Positions 31,347-38,065 of a DNA stretch of 41,397 bases are shown here, piece after piece. Location: NCBI GenBank assembly GCA_003171335.1, contig PMYD01000115.1:1-41397 (forward strand), given 5' to 3'. Made by a program: the position numbers and the translations under genes. Below the pieces are notes generated by a model. The model was not told the DNA's origin and searched no databases. It worked only from the letters and a program-made list of their open reading frames with translations. The stretch comes from Phycisphaerales bacterium. Lineage in GTDB: Bacteria; Planctomycetota; Phycisphaerae; SM23-33; FEN-1343. Position 1 is the stretch's first letter; each line of letters opens with the position of its first letter.

Positions 31347-32246
31347 ATGCCTCTGACCGTTGAACAATATCTTCGCCCCGACATCATCCGCCAGGTCCGG
31401 CGGCTGGACCTGAAGGCGCGCTTCATCGTCGAGGGTTTTCTCTCGGGCCTGCACAACTCGCCGTACCACGGTTTTTCCGTGGAGTTCAGCGAGCACCGCA
31501 AGTACTACCCCGGCGATGACCCGCGGCAGATCGACTGGAACGTGTACGCCAAGACCGACCGCTTTTATACGAAAAAGTTCCAGGCCGAGACCAACCTGGA
31601 CGCCTACCTGCTGGTGGATGCCTCGGCCTCCATGGACTTCGCCACCGGCGATCGCATGACCAAGATGGACTACGCCATCTGCCTGGCGGCCGCCCTGGGC
31701 TACATGATGATCCACCAGCAGGACGCCGTGGGCCTGGCCGTGTTCAACGACCGCGTGCGCGAGTTCCTGCCGCCGCGCTCCAAGCGCACGCACCTGGTGA
31801 ATATATTGGGGACGCTGGCACGGACGCGGCCCCAGGGCAAAACCGGCCTGGCGGCCATCCTGCACGAGCTGGCCGAGCGCATCCGCCGCCGCGGGCTGAT
31901 CATCCTGCTGTCGGACCTGCTGGCCGAGCAGGCCGCCGTGATCGACGCCCTGCACCACCTGCGCTTTCGCGGGCACGACCTGATCCTCTTCCAGATCTTC
32001 GACCACGCCGAGCGCGTGCTGCCCTTTGAGGGCCCGACGCGCTTTGAAGACCCCGAGAGCGCCGACACCGTGGCGGCCGATCCGCGCGCCATCCGCGCGG
32101 CCTACATCGAGGCCATCAACCGCTTCGTCGCCACGTACCGGCGGGAATGCCAGCACGTGCGCGCTGATTTCGTGGTCGTGGACAACGCCATGACCTTCGA
32201 CAAGGCGCTGATCCAGTTCCTGGCGCAGCGGCGGGGAAGGTTTTAG
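31347..32246 (+). CDS. DUF58 family protein
   Basis: A 299-residue protein of the DUF58 family, a von Willebrand-A-like cytosolic domain that usually works with a MoxR-type AAA ATPase in protein maturation or envelope functions. The conserved block HNSPYHGFSVEFSEHRKYYPGDDPRQIDWNVYAKTDRFYTKKFQAETN is intact. It is followed by a MIDAS-like metal site LLVDASASMDF (DxSxS) and RRGLIILLSDLL. No membrane helices precede it, so it is the short soluble form. Unusually, no moxR gene is adjacent. The inverted-repeat element ends immediately at its ATG, leaving no room for a normal ribosome-binding site; initiation may be leaderless or further in. Confidence 0.88.
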   Translation: MPLTVEQYLRPDIIRQVRRLDLKARFIVEGFLSGLHNSPYHGFSVEFSEHRKYYPGDDPRQIDWNVYAKTDRFYTKKFQAETNLDAYLLVDASASMDFATGDRMTKMDYAICLAAALGYMMIHQQDAVGLAVFNDRVREFLPPRSKRTHLVNILGTLARTRPQGKTGLAAILHELAERIRRRGLIILLSDLLAEQAAVIDALHHLRFRGHDLILFQIFDHAERVLPFEGPTRFEDPESADTVAADPRAIRAAYIEAINRFVATYRRECQHVRADFVVVDNAMTFDKALIQFLAQRRGRF

Positions 32247-32634
32247 CGCGAGGGAAGAAGAAAAAGTAGCAGGGATGCAGGGGATGCAGGGGATGAAGAC
32301 AAAGGCGGAAAGAGCCCGGGCGCCGCGGAGGATTTCGCCATGAGGGGGGGCTGGGTGCCGTGGCTGCATCTTTCTGCAGCCACGAGTCTGCGAATATTGT
32401 CGCCGCGAGTGTTTCGATCCGGCGGCGTTTCAGTTCATGACAGATGCGGCGTTTGAGTTCATAAGTGTTGTTCCGATGACGCGTGGCTGCAAAGGGACGC
32501 AGTCACGGCACCCAATGCTGCGTGGCCGCTGGGGAGGTCCTCCTTTTCCGGCCATCCGCTCTCTTGGCTCTTCCATCATTGTCTTTATCCCCTGCATCCC
32601 CTGCATCCCTGCTACCTTTCTTTTCTTCGCGCGC
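32246..32634. repeat. Nested inverted repeat after DUF58
   Basis: The outer arms 32246-32315 and 32566-32634 are built from tandem copies of GGGATGCAGG (left) and its complement (right), with matching flanks. Inside lies the GGGTGCCGTGGCTGC hairpin module (32353-32385), paired with a diverged inverted copy ending 32513 (GCAGTCACGGCACCC). In the centre, GCGGCGTTT-N-AGTTCAT is directly repeated at 32423 and 32447. It starts at the DUF58 stop. Confidence 0.85.
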
Positions 32635-34214
32635 GCAAAAACCCCCCGGCGGCCGAAGCGCCGGCTCATCAATGAGGGACAGCATATGCTACCGCGGCGA
32701 AATCATAAAGCGATACCCTCCTGCCGCAGACCAATGGGTCCCGGCCTGCCGGGGCACGGCCAGACTCCCGGCAGGCGCTGTATGCGCAAAGGCGGCCGGC
32801 TTGTTACGTAGAAGGGCCGGGCCGCCGCATCCGACGCAAAAGCACGCATGGGGTTCTGGAAGGCGCGTGTCGCACCGCGGGCGACGAGTCCGCCCGCACT
32901 GACAACCGCCCGTTCGAGAACACAGGTCCACCCGGAACGCCGGTATCCGCGGCCTCGTGGGCTTCCAGAGGGGTGGCGGTCCAAGGATCGGGGACACGCC
33001 GGCGCGCCGGCCGCCTCGGCTGGAAAAACGGCAGAGGAGGGCGCTGCCACGGTGCGCGCGCCTCTGGTGGAGGGAAGCGGGAGAAGGGACACAGGCTGAA
33101 AGCCTGTGCCACCAAGGAACACAGGCTGAAAGCCTGTGCCACCAAGGAACACAGGCCCAAAGCCTGTGCCACCAAGGAACACAGGCCCAAAGCCTGTGCC
33201 ACCAAGGAACACAAGCCCAACGCCTGTGGAACCCGTAGACAAAAAAGCCCGCCGCTTGGCCGCTGTCGCGGCCGCACCCGATCCATCAGGCCCGTGCTTC
33301 AGGAACATGGGGCTTGGCCATGTGATGAGTACGCACGGCGATATGGACCGCTTTCCGGCTCGTCTTGGCCGGGTTGCCAACGTGCCCGGATCTCGCGTCC
33401 GGGATCTGACAACAAAGGAGGGCGGCGCTTCTCTTTCGCCGCGCGCTGGATCGACCCGGGGCCTGCCTGGAAGGGCAGCGCCGCCGGTCCCCAGCGCGTA
33501 AGGGCTCATACGGCTCAGCTCGCCGCGGAGGTCGATACGCCGGTGCCGCCCGGACCCCCGTCCATCATCGTTGTTGTTCACGCGGGCCGATGGAAGCGGC
33601 CGCGCCGCCGCGGAGCAACCTGCACCGAACGCTCCACGTCGGATGGCGAACCCCATGCGTGGGACGAAGAAGAATTTCAAATTGCAAATTGCAAATTGCA
33701 AATTGAAGAAGGAGCAAAATCCGTCCCTGTTATTCCGAGGCTGGGCTTTCGCACGACGAAAACAAGAACCGCATTGGAGCAAAGAGCAACATCGGATCCA
33801 GAAACGACCCGTCGGGAGGGCGCGCCAGAGGCGGCCGGCTCCCCTGTCTATGTGAACGGTCGCCTCGTTGGGCCTGGTGGGCCGGCGATCTGCGCAGGAT
33901 CGCCCCAAACGGCCCGGCATCAGGAAATGGACGAGATGACCGGTAGGTGTCGCAAACCACTCAAACCGACATGACAGTTCAAGAATCATTACAGCCGCTA
34001 CTATACCCTGGATAGCCAGTTTCGTCAAGACAAAAGTCGGCAAGCGAACACGTTTTTCGCATCCTCTGTAACACACGTAATGAACATAAGTTACGTCAGT
34101 CACCTATTGCGATCATTCACAGAATCAGCGGAGTTTTCAGGGAAAGATGGCCAGCAGCCTGCGATGCTGAAAAGAGCGATGGTGTTGGTTCGTTCATTCT
34201 CAGTACACTGGGGC
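32635..34214. other. Long gene-free stretch with repeats
   Basis: Together with the preceding repeat this makes almost 2 kb without a convincing gene. Long open frames exist on the minus strand but translate repeat DNA. Contents: a GC-rich zone 32690-33090 with small palindromes, the 30-base hairpin array 33091-33231, a unique zone with short inverted matches (CACGCATGGGGTTC at 32846 against its complement near 33648), AATTGCAA words at 33675-33707, and an AT-rich end before queG. Confidence 0.6.
33091..33231. repeat. Tandem array of 30-base hairpin units
   Basis: Four complete units and one partial unit, each exactly 30 bases: ACAGGCTGAAAGCCTGT followed by GCCACCAAGGAAC. Every unit is a hairpin. 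Units 3 and 4 have CCAA in place of TGAA, and unit 5 has matched and unmatched stem changes. There are no unique spacers, so it is not CRISPR. On the minus strand it encodes the TGFQPV peptide pattern common in spurious planctomycete proteins. Confidence 0.9.
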
Positions 34215-35261
34215 ATGCGGTCGGTGCAGGAGATAAGAGAATTCGCCCTTCGCCGCGCGGGCGAGCTTGGGTTTGTGGCCGCCGGCGTGGCCCCGGTGCG
34301 GCCGGCGCTGCATACGGAGGCTTTGGCGCAGTGGGTGGCGCAGGGCTACCACGCGTCGATGCAGTTCATGGCGCGCGATGTGCGGCGGCGGTGCGATGTG
34401 CGCGCCGCCTGGCCCTGGGCGCGGAGCGTGCTGTGCCTGGCGGCCGGTTACGCCGGCCGGGCGGAGGATAGCGACGTCGCGGCGGCCGGCCGGGCGGAAG
34501 AATCACCCATCGCCCGCTACGCCCGCGGGCGGGACTATCACCGCGTGCTCAAGAGCCGCAGCAGAAAACTGGCCGATGAGCTTGCGGCCCAGGTGGATGG
34601 GCTGCAAACCCTCTGCTGCGTGGATACCGCGCCCTTGCTGGAGCGCGAGCTGGCGGCGGCGGCGGGGCTGGGATGGATCGGGAAGAACGCCTGCCTCATT
34701 CACCCGCAATGCGGCAGCTACATCCTGCTGGCCGAGATCATCCTGAGCGTGGAACTGCCGGCCGATGCGCCACGGCCGGATGGCTGCGGCGATTGTACGC
34801 GATGTCTGGAGGCCTGTCCCAATGGGGCGCTGGTGGCGCCCTACGTGCTGGATGCGCGGCGGTGCAACAGTTGGGCCACGATTGAGAACCGCGGCGAGCT
34901 GGATGGCGAGCGCTTCAAGCTGGCCGGCCAGGTGTTCGGCTGCGACCTGTGCCAGCGCGTCTGCCCACATAACCAGAAGGCGGCGGGGGGCATGGAGGAG
35001 CTGGCGCAGCCGCACGGGCAGGTGGGGCGGGCGGATGTGGCGATGATGCTGACGTGGTCGGCCCAAGAGTGGGATCAGGCCACGCGCGGCTCCGCCGTGC
35101 GCCGTGCGGGTTACGAGGGTCTGCTGCGCAACGCCGCCATCGCGGCCGGGCAATGCCGGCTGCCCCAGGCGGCGGCGGCCCTGGCGCGATTGGCCACGCA
35201 TGAGGATGACTGCGTGGCGGCGGCGGCGCGCTGGGCTTTAGCAAGATGCCTGCGGCGGTAA
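34215..35261 (+). CDS. queG: Epoxyqueuosine reductase
   Basis: Cobalamin- and iron-sulfur-dependent enzyme of 348 residues that performs the last step of queuosine tRNA modification. Two [4Fe-4S] ferredoxin-type motifs are visible: GCGDCTRCLEACPNGAL and FGCDLCQRVCPHN. The N-terminal half carries the QueG pattern ARYARGRDYH, CCVDTAPLLERELAAAAGLGWIGKNACLIHPQCGSYILLAEI, with the catalytic aspartate in VDTAPLLER. A HEAT-like C-terminal segment (RNAAIAAGQCRLPQAAAALARLATHED) is typical. The ATG at 34215 is chosen because an upstream extension of 45 codons (from 34080) runs through low-GC DNA and is not family-like. No other queuosine genes are nearby. Confidence 0.92.
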   Translation: MRSVQEIREFALRRAGELGFVAAGVAPVRPALHTEALAQWVAQGYHASMQFMARDVRRRCDVRAAWPWARSVLCLAAGYAGRAEDSDVAAAGRAEESPIARYARGRDYHRVLKSRSRKLADELAAQVDGLQTLCCVDTAPLLERELAAAAGLGWIGKNACLIHPQCGSYILLAEIILSVELPADAPRPDGCGDCTRCLEACPNGALVAPYVLDARRCNSWATIENRGELDGERFKLAGQVFGCDLCQRVCPHNQKAAGGMEELAQPHGQVGRADVAMMLTWSAQEWDQATRGSAVRRAGYEGLLRNAAIAAGQCRLPQAAAALARLATHEDDCVAAAARWALARCLRR

Positions 35262-35405
35262 GGACTTTCCCGTAGGGCAAAAAAAAATCTTTGAGCCGCC
35301 GGGGAATTTCCTATCTCTCCGCGCAACTCGTGCTTGTGCCGCATGTAAGAAGACTCACTTTCGGCGCCTGCCAATTATTATGTCCCCTATGTCGGAAGGT
35401 GGCTC

Positions 35406-35435
35406 TTGAATGCGCCCTCGGGAAACCACTAGATT
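35406..35435 (+). promoter_or_regulatory. Possible promoter of the glycogen-binding-domain gene
   Basis: TTGAAT (35406-35411), 18 bases, TAGATT (35430-35435). It would give a leader of about 300 bases. Confidence 0.35.
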
Positions 35436-35746
35436 AAGAATGTCCGGACAGAACCGAACAGGAAACGGTCCTCTCCGGTAGCGCAGTGGCGGGAGTGGTT
35501 CAGGAGCCCGGCAGACCTGCCTCGGGCTTGGCGGCCCGAGGGTCCCCAGAGCGTAGTTCAATGGTGTTGCGCGCGCTTGGCGCAACGCCCAAACGAGACA
35601 CGAGCACAGATAAGAATCAAACGCGGCACGAGTACAGGCAGTCAAGTCCGGTCCTGGCGGCGACGATATGCCACCAGCGAATGGTTCGCCGGCAGCGCTG
35701 TTCGGCGAGAGCGCCGAGGCGCGGTTTTAGAGAAGGGAATCTGATC
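35436..35746 (+). other. Structured leader before the CBM48 gene
   Basis: No gene is seen from 35262 to 35746. The part after the possible promoter contains strong hairpins: CTCGGGC-N6-GCCCGAG (35521-35540) and GTTGCGC-N7-GCGCAAC (35566-35586). Just before the second lies GCGTAGTTCAATGGT (35551-35565), resembling the D arm of a tRNA-Gly, but no anticodon or T arm follows. No known riboswitch class is recognised. Confidence 0.35.
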
Positions 35747-36079
35747 ATGGTTCATGGCACTGATGGCAGAGTGGAGTTCAGCTTCTATCGTCCCCAGGCG
35801 CAAAGCGTGTATCTGGCGGGCGATTTCAATCATTGGAGAGCGGGCGAGCTATTGATGAGCCGCCAGGAAGACGGCTACTGGAAGGCCTGGCTCGAGTTAC
35901 CGCCGGGGACGTATAAATTCCGTTACTGCGCCGATGGCCTGTGGTACACCGATTTTGCCGCCTTCGGCGTCGAGCCGGGCAAGTACGGTTTCGACAGCGT
36001 GGTCCACGTGGAAGAGCCGCGCCTCGAGCAGCGCAAGACCCGCCGCCGCGCCAAAGCCGCCCGGGCGGTGGCGGCGTGA
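35747..36079 (+). CDS. Stand-alone glycogen-binding (CBM48/AMPK-beta-like) protein
   Basis: A 110-residue protein consisting of one early-set glycogen-binding domain: RVEFSFYRPQAQSVYLAGDFNHWRAGELLMSRQEDGYWKAWLELPPGTYKFRYCADGLWYTD. The GDFNHW and GTYKFRYCADG motifs are those of AMPK beta subunits and of the N-terminal modules of branching and debranching enzymes. A basic C-terminal tail follows (EQRKTRRRAKAARAVAA). No catalytic domain is attached and no glycogen gene is adjacent. It may target a partner to glycogen or sense it. The ATG at 35747 has AAGGGA about ten bases upstream. Confidence 0.82.
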   Translation: MVHGTDGRVEFSFYRPQAQSVYLAGDFNHWRAGELLMSRQEDGYWKAWLELPPGTYKFRYCADGLWYTDFAAFGVEPGKYGFDSVVHVEEPRLEQRKTRRRAKAARAVAA

Positions 36080-36186
36080 GGGTCGTTCCGCAGAAGGGAA
36101 CCACAGAGGCCACAGAGAAACACAAAGAAGAAAACAGAGAAGAAAAGGCTTGATGGGGTAAAGGCGTAGAAACGCCCGGAAAATAA

Positions 36187-36223
36187 GAACGGCGTGAAGA
36201 GTTGATTGCTCTCCACGCCGTTT
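36187..36223. terminator. Intrinsic terminator hairpin, copy 1
   Basis: Stem GAACGGCGTGAAGAG/CTCTCCACGCCGTTTC with one mismatch, loop TTGATTG, followed by a T-rich tract (TTTCTGTTCTTTTG) and preceded by A-rich DNA. It can serve both strands, fitting the convergent genes. Confidence 0.75.
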
Positions 36224-36336
36224 CTGTTCTTTTGTCCTGTCAGAGGTAAACCACAGAGGCCACAGAGGTCACAGAGAAAGACGCAGAGAAGAAAAGGCTT
36301 GATGGGGTAAAGGCGAAGAAAACGCCTGGAAAATAA

Positions 36337-36374
36337 GAACGGCGTGAAGAGTTCATTAACTCTCCACGCCGTTT
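36337..36374. terminator. Intrinsic terminator hairpin, copy 2
   Basis: Same stem as copy 1, extended by two further pairs (AGAGTT/AACTCT) with the loop reduced to CATT. It lies exactly 150 bases downstream of copy 1. Confidence 0.75.
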
Positions 36375-36477
36375 CTGTTCTTTTGTCCTGCTATTCTTTG
36401 TCTGGTCGTTACTTTCTTCCGCCTTTACTCTCTTTTTGTCTCTGTGTCCTCTGTGGTTTCCTTCCGCACAAAGACTA

Positions 36478-37764
36478 CTAAGGATTAGAGGCCCGACCCA
36501 AGAGTGCCAGCAGGCGGTTGGTGTTCAGCACGGGGATCTGGAAGGTCTTGGCATCCTCGACGGCCTTGCGGTACTGATCGAGGCGGGCGTATTTGTCCTG
36601 CCAGAGCTGCATCTGGCTCTGCGGGCTGCCCGGGGCCGGCCGCGGCGGCAGCTTGGGCGCATCGCCGGTGACCACGTAGTCCACATCGGGCGTGATCTGA
36701 TCGACCACCTTGCCGCCGTACTGGCGGATCATGTTCTGCACGGACTCGGCGCCGTGCTCATCCTCCACGCCGTTGCCGTTGAGGTCGAAGCCGCCGACGA
36801 CGAAAAATACCACCGTGCCGCGGCGGTCGTAGGCCACGTTGGCGATCAGGTCGCCGGCCAGCACCGGGTTACCCGCGGCGGCCGGGACGATCTCCACCTC
36901 GGACGTCTTGGCCATCACGTTCTTGACGATCACCTGGCCCTTGGGCTTGGTGTCGTTCTTGATCTCGCCGTGGCCGTCGAAAACGGCGAAGGTCGTGCCG
37001 ATATGGATGCGGTCTTCTTTGCCCAGGTCGATGTAGCCGATGTTCTTCCGCACATCGATGCTGATGAGCTTGCCATCCGGCTCGGGGCCGCGGTCGGCGG
37101 CATGCTTGCTGTTGCGGATGCGGCCTTCGGCCTCGGCCACCTTGGTCTGGGCCACCAACAGATCGTGCTGCAGCTTGCGGAGCTGGGTCTCCATGTCGGC
37201 GACCTGGCGGTCCTTCTCCTCGATGCGGCTGTTCCAGGACTGGCGGGCCTCGGCCAGGGCCTTGTCGTAGGAATCGCTCAGGGCGGCGTTGCGGTCGCGC
37301 TCGGTGGCCAGCGCCTTGGCGACGTCGGCCTCGGCGGTCTCGAACGCCAGCCGCTGCTGGGCCAGCGTGGCCTTGGCCTCGTTGCGGTCATTCTCGGCGG
37401 CGGCGCGGCCGGCGCGCTGCTCGCTGGCGTCGGCGCTGGCCTTTTCCAGCTCGGCGTTCTTTTCGGCCACCTGGCTGGTCAGGTCGGCCTTGTCCTTCTT
37501 TAGCTGGTCCGCCTGAGCCAGAAGGTAGCCCACCAGCGACTGGCTGGCGGTGCGGGCCGCCGCCAGATTGGCGCTATAGGCCTCGCCCTTATCCAGGTTG
37601 CGAATGACCTGGGCGTTGTCGGTGTTCATCTTGGCCAGGTCCTCGCGCGCGGTGTTGTAGTAGGCCCCCAGGACCACCGCGGCGACCAGGAACGCCACCA
37701 TCAGGCCCGTCAGCACCAGGACCGCGTAAGGGGGGCTGCTGCGACGTTGAACTACCCGTGCCAT
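36478..37764 (-). CDS. Membrane-anchored coiled-coil protein with BRCT-like C-terminal domain
   Basis: A 428-residue protein. One N-terminal membrane helix (AVLVLTGLMVAFLVAAVVLGAYY, about residues 14-36) is followed by a long coiled coil (about 80-215, rich in A, E, K and Q). A beta-rich domain follows (about 230-315, DGKLISIDVRKNIGYIDLGKEDRIHIGTTFAVFD). The C-terminal region has BRCT character: FFVVGGFDLNGNGVEDEHGAESVQNMIRQYGGKVVDQITPDVDYVVTGD, and after a proline-rich insert, AVEDAKTFQIPVLNTNRLLALLG. The acidic LNGNGVED insert could bind Ca2+. BRCT domains normally bind phosphoproteins or DNA ends in the cytosol, so this topology is unusual. GGAG precedes the ATG by seven bases. Function is unknown. 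Confidence 0.75.
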   Translation of the reverse strand: MARVVQRRSSPPYAVLVLTGLMVAFLVAAVVLGAYYNTAREDLAKMNTDNAQVIRNLDKGEAYSANLAAARTASQSLVGYLLAQADQLKKDKADLTSQVAEKNAELEKASADASEQRAGRAAAENDRNEAKATLAQQRLAFETAEADVAKALATERDRNAALSDSYDKALAEARQSWNSRIEEKDRQVADMETQLRKLQHDLLVAQTKVAEAEGRIRNSKHAADRGPEPDGKLISIDVRKNIGYIDLGKEDRIHIGTTFAVFDGHGEIKNDTKPKGQVIVKNVMAKTSEVEIVPAAAGNPVLAGDLIANVAYDRRGTVVFFVVGGFDLNGNGVEDEHGAESVQNMIRQYGGKVVDQITPDVDYVVTGDAPKLPPRPAPGSPQSQMQLWQDKYARLDQYRKAVEDAKTFQIPVLNTNRLLALLGRASNP

Positions 37765-37913
37765 CTCACAGCTCCTTCAGTGAACTCTCTTTAGGCTCTT
37801 TTGGCTAAAGTATCTGGCGGGCTCTTGGGCAACGCACCGACCAGAGGCAGTATGGGTTTTTGACGGGGGTTCGTCAACAGATTTCTCATGGCGGCGGTGG
37901 TGCAAATGCAAGG

Positions 37914-38062
37914 GAAGAGGACACAAAGATCACAAAGACCACGAAGATCACAAAGAAAGAGGCGAGATTCAGGATTAAGATTCCGGAGTCGCAGTTTCTG
38001 CCTTCACTCCTCCCGTTTTTCTTCGTGTCCTTTGTGATCTTCGTGGTCTTCGTGTCCTCTTC
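37914..38062. repeat. CACAAAGA-word inverted repeat ending at the polA start
   Basis: The left arm 37914-37957 reads in words such as GAAGAGGACAC, AAAGATCACAA and AGACCACGAAG. The right arm (38021-38062) is its complement with a different number of words. The right arm ends three bases before the ATG at 38066. The remainder of the 301-base gap holds nothing recognised. Confidence 0.85.
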
Positions 38063-38065
38063 GCC

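Larger units (their letters stand above)
36090..36468. repeat. CCACAGAGG-word inverted repeat containing a 150-base tandem duplication
   Basis: The left arm (about 36090-36141) is made of the words CCACAGAGG, CACAGAGAAA and CACAAAGAAG. The right arm (about 36430-36468) holds their complements (CTCTGTGTCCTCTGTGG). Between them a unit of exactly 150 bases is repeated in tandem, starting at 36099 and 36249, each with its own terminator hairpin. It separates two convergent genes. Confidence 0.9.

Noticed and set aside
33091-33231. Possible CRISPR array (30-base repeats)
   Set aside because: The 30-base units follow each other without unique spacers, and no cas gene is present.
32703-34103. 466-codon open frame on the minus strand
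   Set aside because: It runs through the hairpin array and other repeats, encodes TGFQPV-type repeat peptides, has no coherent fold and no ribosome-binding site.
35551-35586. tRNA-Gly gene
   Set aside because: Only a D-arm-like stretch matches. No anticodon stem, T arm or acceptor stem follows.
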